From: Clostridium sp. AM34-11AC
Lineage (GTDB): Bacteria > Bacillota > Clostridia > Lachnospirales > Lachnospiraceae
DNA length: 64,000 bases
Assembly (NCBI RefSeq): GCF_003435375.1
Contig: NZ_QWGL01000008.1
Coordinates: 231-64,230, forward strand
Direction of reading: 5' to 3'
A program made the position numbers and the translations under genes. Under the pieces are notes generated by a model. The model searched no databases, had not been told where the DNA came from, and worked only from the letters and a program-made list of their open reading frames with translations. This document shows positions 17,165-25,006 of the stretch, piece after piece; positions within the stretch are counted from its first letter, which is position 1; each line of letters opens with the position of its first letter.

Positions 17165-17959
17165 ATGAACATGACAGGCATTATCATCGCTGCTGCGGTT
17201 GTCGGTATCGTCGGTATCGTCATCGGCGTACTCCTTGGAATCGCCAGCGAGAAGTTTAAAGTAGAAGTAGACGAGAAGGAAATTCTGGTTCGTGCAGAGC
17301 TTCCGGGCAACAACTGCGGCGGCTGCGGTTACGCAGGCTGTGACGCTCTTGCAAAAGCAATTGCAGAGGGCAAGGCAAAGGTTGACCAGTGTCCGGTCGG
17401 CGGCGCTCCGGTAGGAGAAAAGATCGCTGCGATCATGGGCGTTGAGGCTGGTTCCGCTGAGAAGAAGGTTGCATTTGTAAAATGTAAAGGTACCTGCGAT
17501 AAGGCAACCGTGAAATACAACTATTATGGTATTGACGACTGTCACAAGATCGCAGATGCAGTTCCGGGCGGCGGCTCCAAGGGCTGTAACTACGGATGTC
17601 TCGGTTCCGGAAGCTGTGTAAAGGCATGTCAGTTTGACGCGATCCATGTTGTAAACGGTGTTGCCGTTGTCGATAAGGAGAAGTGCGTTGCCTGTGGTAA
17701 GTGTGCGGAGGCTTGTCCGCGTCACCTGATCGAGCTTGTTCCGTACAAGGCAAACCACCTCGTACAGTGCAGCTCCCACGACAAAGGACCGGCTGTCAAG
17801 AAGGTCTGCGAGGCAGGCTGTATCGGATGTACACTCTGCACAAAGCAGTGTGAGTTCGATGCGATCCATATGGATAACAACGTTGCTGTGATCGATTACA
17901 CAAAGTGTACCGGCTGCGGCAAGTGCGCGGCGAAGTGTCCGGCACATGTTATTATCTGA
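17165..17959 (+). CDS. rnfB: Rnf complex subunit B (ferredoxin-side iron-sulfur protein)
   Basis: 264 residues. An N-terminal membrane anchor (about 5-28) is followed by the Fe-S domain NCGGCGYAGCDALAKAI with its fourth ligand in QCPVGG. Several ferredoxin-type ligand sets follow, including GSCVKACQ, CVACGKCAEACP, CIGCTLCTKQC and CTGCGKCAAKCP. RnfB takes electrons from reduced ferredoxin, here probably supplied by the pyruvate oxidoreductase at 47.1-50.6 kb. It is the last gene of the operon and is closed by a terminator. Confidence 0.97.
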   Translation: MNMTGIIIAAAVVGIVGIVIGVLLGIASEKFKVEVDEKEILVRAELPGNNCGGCGYAGCDALAKAIAEGKAKVDQCPVGGAPVGEKIAAIMGVEAGSAEKKVAFVKCKGTCDKATVKYNYYGIDDCHKIADAVPGGGSKGCNYGCLGSGSCVKACQFDAIHVVNGVAVVDKEKCVACGKCAEACPRHLIELVPYKANHLVQCSSHDKGPAVKKVCEAGCIGCTLCTKQCEFDAIHMDNNVAVIDYTKCTGCGKCAAKCPAHVII

Positions 17960-17984
17960 TTGGATAACAACTTGTAGAAAAATG

Positions 17985-18028
17985 AAAGACCCGCGGAAGG
18001 CAGAAATGCTTTCTGGCGGGTCTTTTTT
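17985..18028 (+). terminator. Terminator of the Rnf operon
   Basis: AAAGACCCGC pairs with GCGGGTCTTT, with further pairing inside the loop, and is followed by a T run. Confidence 0.92.
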
Positions 18029-18029
18029 G

Positions 18030-18165
18030 TGTAATAGGAGATTACAAGGAATTTCCTATTACACAAAAGGCACTAACGTGACAATGATACATACTCGCGC
18101 GAAGATGTAGATTGTCGCAAGCGACCGCGCGAGAATACGCCAAGGTGCATTCTTTATTATTTTCA
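18030..18165 (+). repeat. Dispersed intergenic repeat, copy 2 (longest)
   Basis: Begins with a hairpin GTGTAATAGGA / TTCCTATTACAC, then ACGTGACAATGAT. A second palindromic block follows: CGCGCGAAGATGTAGAT, TGTCGCAAGCGACCGCGCG, and GGTGCATTCTTT. The first block matches 5795-5873 (inverted) and the second matches 28683-28765. It sits immediately after the Rnf terminator. The short reading frame over it (18059-18256, minus) is probably not a gene. Confidence 0.6.
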
Positions 18166-18210
18166 CTAAAGAGATTTGGATGATTAGAACAGTTGGGAGA
18201 AGATTATTTG

Positions 18211-18254
18211 AAAAAAGATCCCAGAGAAGTGCCTGTATAGAACTCCCTGGGATC
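18211..18254 (-). terminator. Terminator after the carbamate kinase gene
   Basis: On the minus strand GATCCCAG pairs with CTGGGATC and is followed by six T. Confidence 0.85.
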
Positions 18255-18314
18255 ATATTCTTGTTTGTTCCAGATTTAAATAAGATTGACCTAAGTCAAA
18301 TCAGAATGTATTGC

Positions 18315-19244
18315 CTACTGGATCGTCGTGCCGCCTTTACCTGCTAAAGCACTCTTTGCACCATCAAGGGAAGTGATGATCGCGCGTCGACCTTTTCCTG
18401 CGTTGATGAAGTCGATGGAGCTTTCAACCTTCGGCAGCATCGACCCTGTCTTAAAGTGGCCTTCCCCGGCATAGCGGGCTGCCTCAGCCGTTGTCATCTT
18501 ATCGATGTTGATCGGATGGTCACTGCCGTAGTTTAATACGACATTCGGAACACCTGTGATGAACATCAGGACATCAGCGTCAAGCTCCTTCGCGAGAAGT
18601 CCGGCTGCGCGGTCTTTCTCGATCACAGCGCTGGCACCCTTTAGGTGGGAGCCCTGTTCCATAACCGGGATTCCGCCGCCGCCTGCAGCGATCACCGGCT
18701 GGTCCGCGTCGGCGAGGGCGCGGATCGCGTCGATCTCAACGATTGCGACCGGCTTCGGAGCCGCAACGATACGGCGATAGCCTTCGCCTTCCTTCACAAC
18801 GAAGTTGCCCTTTGCCTCTTCCTCTTTTGCCTCCTCGGCGTTCATCACACGTCCAACCACCTTCATTGGAGTGTAGGAGGACTCATCGTACGGGTCAACT
18901 GTAACCTGTGTTAAGATCGTAGATACAGCTTTGTAAATGCCGCGTTTGATAAGCTCGGAGCGGAGAGCGTTCTGGAGATCGTAGCCGATATATCCCTGGC
19001 TCATTGCGGAGCAGACAGACATCGGAGCCGGAGTGTAACCTTCATGGTTTTTCGCAAATTCATTTAACGCGGTGTGGATCATACCGAGCTGCGGAGTATT
19101 TCCGTGGGTGATCACAACCTGCCAGCCGTCCTGGATAAAATCAGCGATGGCTTTCGCCGTCTTTGTAACGGCGGTCTTCTGCTCCGGAAGGTTCGTTCCG
19201 AGAGCGTCATGTCCAAGTGCTAAAACAAGTCTTTTCTTTGCCAT
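18315..19244 (-). CDS. Carbamate kinase family protein with altered active-site motifs
   Basis: 309 residues, amino-acid-kinase fold, full length for carbamate kinase (carbamoyl phosphate plus ADP to ATP and carbamate). The core MSVCSAMSQGYIGYDLQNALRS, AAGGGGIPV, GASAVIEKDRAA and GSMLPKVE segments match ArcC/YqeA. Two usually strict motifs differ: ALGGNAL reads ALGHDAL (about 7-13), and THGNGPQVG reads THGNTPQLG (about 45-53). No arginine deiminase or ornithine carbamoyltransferase gene is next to it. It may act on another acyl phosphate or serve purine or agmatine breakdown. Family call firm; exact activity uncertain, so no symbol is given. A 5' leader hairpin lies at 19306-19329. Confidence 0.85.
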   Translation of the reverse strand: MAKKRLVLALGHDALGTNLPEQKTAVTKTAKAIADFIQDGWQVVITHGNTPQLGMIHTALNEFAKNHEGYTPAPMSVCSAMSQGYIGYDLQNALRSELIKRGIYKAVSTILTQVTVDPYDESSYTPMKVVGRVMNAEEAKEEEAKGNFVVKEGEGYRRIVAAPKPVAIVEIDAIRALADADQPVIAAGGGGIPVMEQGSHLKGASAVIEKDRAAGLLAKELDADVLMFITGVPNVVLNYGSDHPINIDKMTTAEAARYAGEGHFKTGSMLPKVESSIDFINAGKGRRAIITSLDGAKSALAGKGGTTIQ

Positions 19245-19366
19245 ATCGAATCCCTCATTTCTATTTCATACCGATATCGTTGGGGCAGATCTGCTTAAGT
19301 GGGAGCCGCGGATAAGTTTTCTCCGCGGATCGGTAGAAAGCGGCCTGCTTTTATGTATTTTCAGAT

Positions 19367-19395
19367 ATTTTACCATATTTTAAGTGATTATGGAA
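19367..19395 (-). promoter_or_regulatory. Probable promoter of the carbamate kinase gene
   Basis: TTCCAT, 17-bp spacer, TAAAAT with TGG extended -10 on the minus strand. The leader downstream contains a CCGCGGA/TCCGCGG hairpin. Confidence 0.5.
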
Positions 19396-19530
19396 GAAAA
19401 AACTCAAAGTTTTATGATGGGACCCAGGTAGAAAAATTTTGAATTGAAAATTTCGCATAGTTCTTCGGAAGCAGAAGTTTAGCGAATGAATCCTGTACTG
19501 GAACGAAAGAGAATCGAAAGAAATAATTTT

Positions 19531-19559
19531 TTGCTTTTTCAGATAATTTATGATAAAAT
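19531..19559 (+). promoter_or_regulatory. Promoter of the glycosyltransferase gene
   Basis: TTGCTT, 17-bp spacer, TAAAAT with an extended TGA. The leader carries a strong hairpin CTGTCTGTG/CACAGACAG at about 19587-19609. Confidence 0.65.
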
Positions 19560-19652
19560 GAGAACAACTGAGTCGAAAAACGTTCCTGTCTGTGCCTGGC
19601 ACAGACAGCAGCGAAAGATCCCCGACAGGGGGAATTTAAGGAGGAAACAATT

Positions 19653-20672
19653 TTGAAGCTGTTATCGATAGCAATTCCGTGCTACAATTCAGCGGCGTAT
19701 ATGGAAAATTGTATCAAGTCTCTGCTTCCGGGCGGAAATGAGGTGGAGATCCTGATCGTGGACGACGGTTCCACAAAAGACAATACGGCCGAGATCGCTG
19801 ACCGCTACGAGAAAGAATATCCGGGGATCTGCAAAGCGATCCATCAGGAGAACGGCGGACACGGCGCTGCGGTAAACGCGGGATTAAAGGCCGCTACCGG
19901 GATCTATTTTAAGGTCGTGGACAGTGATGACTGGGTCAATGAGCAGGCATACAGACAGGTGCTTGACACCCTGCGCCGCTTCGTCTATGGAAAAGATACC
20001 CTCGATATGCTGATCACAAACTTTGTCTATGAGAAACAGGGCGCAAGACACAAGAAGGTCATGAGCTACAAGCTGGCACTTCCGAAAGATGAGCTCTTTA
20101 GCTGGAACGATGTGAAGGTATTCGTAGCAGGACAGTATATCCTGATGCACTCCGTGATCTACCGCACCGAGCTCTTAAGGGACTGTAAGCTGGAACTCCC
20201 GGAGCACACGTTCTATGTGGACAATATCTTTGTCTACGAGCCACTCCCGCATGTACATACGATGTACTATCTTAATGTGAACTTCTACCGCTATTTTATC
20301 GGCCGCTCGGACCAGTCTGTCAACGAACAGGTCATGATCGGAAGGATCGATCAGCAGATCCGTGTGACGAAGCTGATGCTTGGCTACTACGATGTGACAA
20401 AGATCCAGAACCGGAAGCTCCGCCACTATATGGTCCGCTATCTGGAGATCATGATGGTCATCTGCTCGATCCTTGCGATCAAGTCCGGCAGTGAGGAGAA
20501 TATGGAAAAGAAAAAAGCGTTGTGGGAAGAGTTAAAGAAATCCAATCCGGCGCTCTACCTGCGCCTCCGCTGGGGCTTCCTGGGACAGGGCATGAACCTT
20601 CCGGGAAAAGGCGGAAGATCCCTCTCCATCGCGGGATATAAGATCGCGCAGAAGTTCTTCGGATTTAACTAA
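19653..20672 (+). CDS. Glycosyltransferase family 2
   Basis: 339 residues. The GT-A fold begins at once: LSIAIPCYNSAAYMENCIKSL, IVDDGSTKDNT (about 33-43), NGGHGAAVNAGL, and the DxD-type KVVDSDDWV at about 88-96, which binds the nucleotide-sugar metal. The start is TTG, chosen because AAGGAGG precedes it by 7 bp and the reading begins with the conserved first strand. There is no membrane segment, so it is a soluble cytoplasmic transferase, probably for cell-surface glycan or glycolipid. It is a single-gene unit with its own promoter. Acceptor and donor unknown. Confidence 0.9.
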   Translation: MKLLSIAIPCYNSAAYMENCIKSLLPGGNEVEILIVDDGSTKDNTAEIADRYEKEYPGICKAIHQENGGHGAAVNAGLKAATGIYFKVVDSDDWVNEQAYRQVLDTLRRFVYGKDTLDMLITNFVYEKQGARHKKVMSYKLALPKDELFSWNDVKVFVAGQYILMHSVIYRTELLRDCKLELPEHTFYVDNIFVYEPLPHVHTMYYLNVNFYRYFIGRSDQSVNEQVMIGRIDQQIRVTKLMLGYYDVTKIQNRKLRHYMVRYLEIMMVICSILAIKSGSEENMEKKKALWEELKKSNPALYLRLRWGFLGQGMNLPGKGGRSLSIAGYKIAQKFFGFN

Positions 20673-20679
20673 GTGCCGG

Positions 20680-20754
20680 GAGATCGAGATCAATGAAAAA
20701 TGGTACTATTTCAACCCGATCCCGGACGGAAGCTGGGATGGAAAGCGCAGGTAG
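20680..20754 (+). pseudogene. Remnant of a cell-wall-binding repeat
   Basis: Just after the glycosyltransferase stop, the frame from 20680 reads EINEKWYYFNPIPDGSWDG and stops at 20752. The WYYF-x-PDGS-W pattern is that of a choline/glucan-binding-type wall repeat, but there is no start codon or signal sequence. It looks like the end of a lost gene. Similar remnants lie near 39.6 and 41.4 kb. Confidence 0.5.
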
Positions 20755-20815
20755 TTTCCGGCTTGGTAAGAGGGAAATAGCGGGAAAACGGATACGGGTG
20801 AATGGATGATAGTAA

Positions 20816-20848
20816 ACGAGCGTGCCTATGTAAAATAAGCACGCTCGT
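20816..20848. terminator. Possible bidirectional terminator hairpin
   Basis: ACGAGCGTGC pairs perfectly with GCACGCTCGT between convergent genes; it lacks a strong T run on either side. Confidence 0.5.
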
Positions 20849-20854
20849 ATCAGT

Positions 20855-21613
20855 TTACTTTCCAAGAACAATTTTCACGATCAGCACCGTCACCACGCAG
20901 ATCATCACCGGCCGGATGATCTTCGCGCCGTTTTTGATGGCGAAGCCGGCACCGATATAGTTTCCGAGAACGTTGCTTACGGCACATGGGATCGCGATCA
21001 TGTAGAACACATTTCCGGAAAGGATATAGGAGAGAAGCGCTGTGTAGTTGGAAACGATCAACGTGAGCTTCGCGTTTCCGGAGGCCGTGCGGACATCGTA
21101 TTTTAAAAGAAACGTGAAGAGCAGCATGGCGATCGTACCGCCGCCCGGCCCGTAGAGACTGTCGTAAAGACCGATGGTCATTCCGATGAAAAGGGCGCGG
21201 AGCACATTCGGTAGGATCAGCGGCTTTTTCGTATCGGTATAGTTCCAGGCGTTCTTCATAAAGATCACGAGGACCGCGGTGAGTGGAAGCAGTACCATTA
21301 ACATCGAGCGGATCTGTTCCTCTTTGAGGTAAAAGATGATTCTGGTTCCGAGCATGGAGCAGAGGAACGAGGTCACTGCGCTGATCAGCGTGATCTTAAG
21401 GTCGAGACAGCCGTTTTTAAAGTATTTCCATGCCGCAACGGTGCTTCCGAAGGCGCACTGGAACTTGTTGCAGCCGTAAACATAGTAGATCGGCATTCCG
21501 CACATCATATAAGCCGGAAGCGCGATCAGGCCGCCTCCTCCGGCGATAGAGTCGATAAATCCCGCAATGAAGAGGAGCGGGCAGAGCCAGATCAGATTAT
21601 GGATGTATTCCAT
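20855..21613 (-). CDS. TSUP (TauE/SafE) family membrane transporter
   Basis: 252 residues from the ATG at 21613, chosen because GGGGGAT lies upstream and MEYIHNLIWLCPLLFIAGFIDSIAGGGG is the usual N terminus; an extension to 21658 lacks a ribosome site. About eight helices are seen. The conserved FIDSIAGGGGLIALPAYM and the second-half GLYDSLYGPGGGTIAML repeats are diagnostic. Members move sulfite, organosulfonates or other small anions. Substrate not predictable. Single gene with its own promoter. Confidence 0.9.
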   Translation of the reverse strand: MEYIHNLIWLCPLLFIAGFIDSIAGGGGLIALPAYMMCGMPIYYVYGCNKFQCAFGSTVAAWKYFKNGCLDLKITLISAVTSFLCSMLGTRIIFYLKEEQIRSMLMVLLPLTAVLVIFMKNAWNYTDTKKPLILPNVLRALFIGMTIGLYDSLYGPGGGTIAMLLFTFLLKYDVRTASGNAKLTLIVSNYTALLSYILSGNVFYMIAIPCAVSNVLGNYIGAGFAIKNGAKIIRPVMICVVTVLIVKIVLGK

Positions 21614-21701
21614 GGATATCCCCCTTGTATTTTGGCGGCGGGCAGAAAAATGCCGCAATACCGCTTTTTCTGATAAAATTCAGGCAGAGACCTGTCCTTC
21701 C

Positions 21702-21730
21702 ATACTATATAAGAACTCTCAAAAAGTCAA
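21702..21730 (-). promoter_or_regulatory. Promoter of the TSUP gene
   Basis: TTGACT, 17-bp spacer, TAGTAT on the minus strand. Confidence 0.65.
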
Positions 21731-21803
21731 TCGGTTTTCCTGCAGGAGCGCTTCTTTGTGCTGCAGAGCGCATCTCTGGCAGAATCGAACCATGCATGAC
21801 ACC

Positions 21804-21832
21804 TTGACAGAACCGGGATTATATGGTAAATT
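21804..21832 (+). promoter_or_regulatory. Promoter of the leuS T-box transcript
   Basis: Perfect TTGACA, 17-bp spacer ending TGG (extended element), TAAATT. Confidence 0.85.
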
Positions 21833-21849
21833 TATTGAGTTAAAATGCG

Positions 21850-22146
21850 TCGAAGAGGAACAGTAAGAGAGAAGACGGAGTACAGAGAACTGCCGGGCGG
21901 TGCGAGGCAGAGTCCAGAAGCTTTCCGAACTCGCCTCGGAGCAGCATGCTGAAAGAGCGGGCAGGGCAGCGGGAAAATGAAACGCTGTCTGCGGATATCC
22001 TCAGATAGGCATTGCCGGTTTCCGCCGTTATCGGAAAATGAGTGCATACGGGTGAAAGCCCTGTATGAAATAGAGTGGTACCGCGTGAGAATCTAAGTCC
22101 CCCACGTCTCTATAAAATTATGATAGAGATAGAGGGACTTTTTTGT
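21850..22146 (+). promoter_or_regulatory. T-box riboswitch, leucine-specific (specifier CTC)
   Basis: The leader carries the T-box core TGGTACCGCG at 22076-22085. The conserved specifier context GAA-CTC-GCC at 21927-21935 gives the leucine codon CTC at 21930-21932. The terminator follows at 22094-22145 (AAGTCCC with GGGACTT, then T run). In this class an uncharged tRNA-Leu pairs with the specifier and the T-box bulge, which stabilises the antiterminator and lets transcription enter leuS. Confidence 0.93.
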
Positions 22147-22290
22147 TGCCCGACAGCCGGAAAAGCGGTCAGGCAATCGAACAGGACCGGGCAGTTCCCG
22201 GATTCTGGTAAATGCAGCGGCGGCGGTCGAAATCCGCGGAGCGTATTTTTGTACCGCCTTCAACGATATGAAATGGAGGAGAAAAGCGTC

Positions 22291-24702
22291 ATGGCACAGT
22301 ACAACCACACCGCCATTGAGAGCAAGTGGCGTGAGAACTGGGAAAAGAATCCGATCAATGTCAATGATGGAAAGAAAGAAAAATATTACTGCCTGGATAT
22401 GTTCCCGTATCCGTCCGGCAGCGGACTTCATGTAGGTCACTGGAGAGGTTATGTAATCTCCGATGTATGGAGCCGTTATCAGTTATTAAAGGGAAAATAT
22501 GTGATCCACCCGATGGGCTGGGACGCGTTTGGTCTTCCGGCTGAGAACTACGCGATCAAGATGGGCGTTCATCCGGCAATCTCCACAGCGTCAAATATCA
22601 AAAATATCAAACGCCAGATCAACCAGATCGCAGCGCTCTATGACTGGGATATGGAAGTAAACACGACAGATCCGTCCTTCTACAAATGGACCCAGTGGAT
22701 CTTCGTACAGATGTTCAAAAAAGGTCTTGCATACGAGAAGGAATTCCCGATCAACTGGTGCCCGTCCTGTAAGACAGGCCTTGCGAACGAGGAAGTTGTA
22801 AACGGCTGCTGCGAGCGCTGCGGTACACCGGTTACAAAGAAGAACCTCCGCCAGTGGATGTTGAAGATCACAGCGTACGCAGACCGTCTCTTAGATGACC
22901 TCAACAAGCTCGACTGGCCGGAGAAGGTTAAAAAGATGCAGACAGACTGGATCGGTAAATCCTACGGTGCAGAGGTGGATTTCCCGGTTAAAGGACGTGA
23001 TGAGAAGATCACCGTCTACACGACAAGACCGGATACGCTCCACGGCGCGACCTTTATGGTTCTCTCCCCGGAGCACAAGCTCGCAAAAGAGCTGGCAACA
23101 GACGAGACAAGAGAAGCAGTAGAGAAGTACATCTTCGATGCTTCCATGAAGTCCAACGTAGACCGTCTCCAGGGCAAGGAAAAGACAGGCGTATTTACGG
23201 GCTCCTACGCCATCAACCCATTAAACGGTAAAGAGGTTCCGATCTGGCTGTCCGACTATGTACTTGCTGATTACGGTACCGGTGCCATCATGTGCGTACC
23301 GGCCCATGATGACCGTGACTTCGAGTTCGCAAAGAAATTCGGTCTCCCGATCATCCAGGTTATCGCTCAGGATGGCAAAGAGATCGAGAATATGACAGAA
23401 GCTTACACAGACGCGAAGGGAATCATGATCAACTCCGGCGAGTGGAACGGCATGGAATCCTCCGTATTAAAGAAAGAAGCTCCGCACATCATCGAGAAGA
23501 TGGGTATCGGTAAAAAGACTGTCAACTACAAGCTCCGTGACTGGGTATTCTCCCGTCAGCGTTACTGGGGCGAGCCGATCCCGATCGTTCACTGCCCGAA
23601 GTGCGGCAATGTTCCGGTTCCGGAAGACCAGCTTCCGTTAAAACTTCCGGAGGTTGAGAGCTATCAGCCGACCGGTACCGGTGAGTCCCCGCTTGCGGCG
23701 ATCGACTCCTGGGTAAACACCACCTGCCCGTGCTGTGGCGCTCCGGCAAAACGTGAGACAAACACAATGCCTCAGTGGGCCGGTTCCTCCTGGTACTTCT
23801 TACGTTATGTCGATAACAAGAACGATCAGGAACTCGTATCCAAAGAGAAAGCAGACAAGTACCTTCCGGTAGATATGTATATCGGCGGTGTTGAGCATGC
23901 CGTTCTTCACCTCCTGTACTCCAGATTCTACACGAAGTTCTTATATGATATCGGAGTGGTTGATTTTGATGAGCCGTTCAAGAAGCTGTTCAACCAGGGC
24001 ATGATCACCGGTAAGAACGGTATCAAGATGAGTAAGTCCAAAGGAAATGTCGTTTCCCCGGATGATCTCGTAAGAGATTACGGCTGTGACGCGTTGAGAA
24101 TGTACGAGCTCTTCGTTGGTCCGCCGGAACTCGATGCCGAGTGGGACGACAGAGGAATCGAGGGCGTTGCCAGATTCTTAAATCGTTTCTACAACCTTGT
24201 GATGGACAGCAAGGACAAGGATATCAAGGAGACAAAGGAGATGGTGAAGCTTCGCCACAAGCTTGTCTACGATATCGAGACACGTTTCAACCAGTTCAGC
24301 TTGAATACGGTCGTATCCGGATTCATGGAGTACTGCAATAAGCTGACAGATGTTGCGAAGAAAGAGGGCGGAATCGATAAGGAGACCTTAAAGACCTTCG
24401 TGATCTTACTGGCTCCGTTTACTCCGCACCTTGGCGAGGAGCTCTGGAGAGAGCTTGGAGGCACAGACAGCGTATTCCACGCAACCTGGCCGGAGTGCGA
24501 TGAGGAAGCCATGAAGGACGATGAGATCGAGGTTGCCGTACAGGTAAACGGTAAGGTAAAAGCTGTCATCATGGTTCCGGCTGACATCGCAAAAGAGGAT
24601 GCGATCGCTGCAGGTAAAGCTGCGGTAGAAGGAAAGATCACCGGAAATATCGTGAAGGAGATCTATGTTCCGAAGAAGATCGTAAATATTGTTGTAAAAT
24701 AA
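22291..24702 (+). CDS. leuS: Leucyl-tRNA synthetase
   Basis: Class I synthetase of 803 residues that charges tRNA-Leu. The HIGH motif is HVGHWRGY (about 46-53) and KMSKSKGNVVSP is at about 578. An editing domain lies between them (TTRPDTLHGATFMVLSPEH), and a zinc-finger-like CPSCKTGLANEEVVNGCCERCG is at about 160-180. ATG 22291 is preceded by GGAGGAGAAAAG and begins MAQYNHTAIESKW, the normal start; the frame extends back to 22075 only through the leader. Controlled by the T-box. Confidence 0.97.
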   Translation: MAQYNHTAIESKWRENWEKNPINVNDGKKEKYYCLDMFPYPSGSGLHVGHWRGYVISDVWSRYQLLKGKYVIHPMGWDAFGLPAENYAIKMGVHPAISTASNIKNIKRQINQIAALYDWDMEVNTTDPSFYKWTQWIFVQMFKKGLAYEKEFPINWCPSCKTGLANEEVVNGCCERCGTPVTKKNLRQWMLKITAYADRLLDDLNKLDWPEKVKKMQTDWIGKSYGAEVDFPVKGRDEKITVYTTRPDTLHGATFMVLSPEHKLAKELATDETREAVEKYIFDASMKSNVDRLQGKEKTGVFTGSYAINPLNGKEVPIWLSDYVLADYGTGAIMCVPAHDDRDFEFAKKFGLPIIQVIAQDGKEIENMTEAYTDAKGIMINSGEWNGMESSVLKKEAPHIIEKMGIGKKTVNYKLRDWVFSRQRYWGEPIPIVHCPKCGNVPVPEDQLPLKLPEVESYQPTGTGESPLAAIDSWVNTTCPCCGAPAKRETNTMPQWAGSSWYFLRYVDNKNDQELVSKEKADKYLPVDMYIGGVEHAVLHLLYSRFYTKFLYDIGVVDFDEPFKKLFNQGMITGKNGIKMSKSKGNVVSPDDLVRDYGCDALRMYELFVGPPELDAEWDDRGIEGVARFLNRFYNLVMDSKDKDIKETKEMVKLRHKLVYDIETRFNQFSLNTVVSGFMEYCNKLTDVAKKEGGIDKETLKTFVILLAPFTPHLGEELWRELGGTDSVFHATWPECDEEAMKDDEIEVAVQVNGKVKAVIMVPADIAKEDAIAAGKAAVEGKITGNIVKEIYVPKKIVNIVVK

Positions 24703-24746
24703 AAAGTAATGATTCAGCAGGTCTGCGCATCTGCTGCGTCAGATTG

Positions 24747-24796
24747 AGGCATTGAAAGTCGCTTCCTAAGCAGAAACGGCTTTCAGTGCCTTTTTT
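24747..24796 (+). terminator. Terminator after leuS
   Basis: AGGCATTGAAAG pairs with CTTTCAGTGCCT and is followed by six T. Confidence 0.88.
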
Positions 24797-24907
24797 GCTT
24801 CTGCGAGTCAATAAAGACATATGTTCCTTGCACGTGTACATAATGTCGAAAAATAGGAAGTAAAATATACAAAATCACCAAAACAATCGTGAAATAACGA
24901 ATTTAAT

Positions 24908-24937
24908 TGACAATAAGTAACAAATGGTGATATTCTT
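24908..24937 (+). promoter_or_regulatory. Promoter of peptide-binding protein 1
   Basis: TTGACA, 18-bp spacer, TATTCT, 69 bp before the chosen start. Confidence 0.7.
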
Positions 24938-25006
24938 ATTTCATAAATTTTGAGAAGGACAGTGTAAATGAGATACCTGTCTGAAAATAAGAGGGAGGAT
25001 ATGCGA

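Noticed and set aside
18059..18256. 65-codon open frame on the minus strand with hydrophobic content
   Set aside because: It lies across a dispersed repeat and a terminator, has no ribosome site, and its start falls inside the terminator hairpin of the upstream gene.
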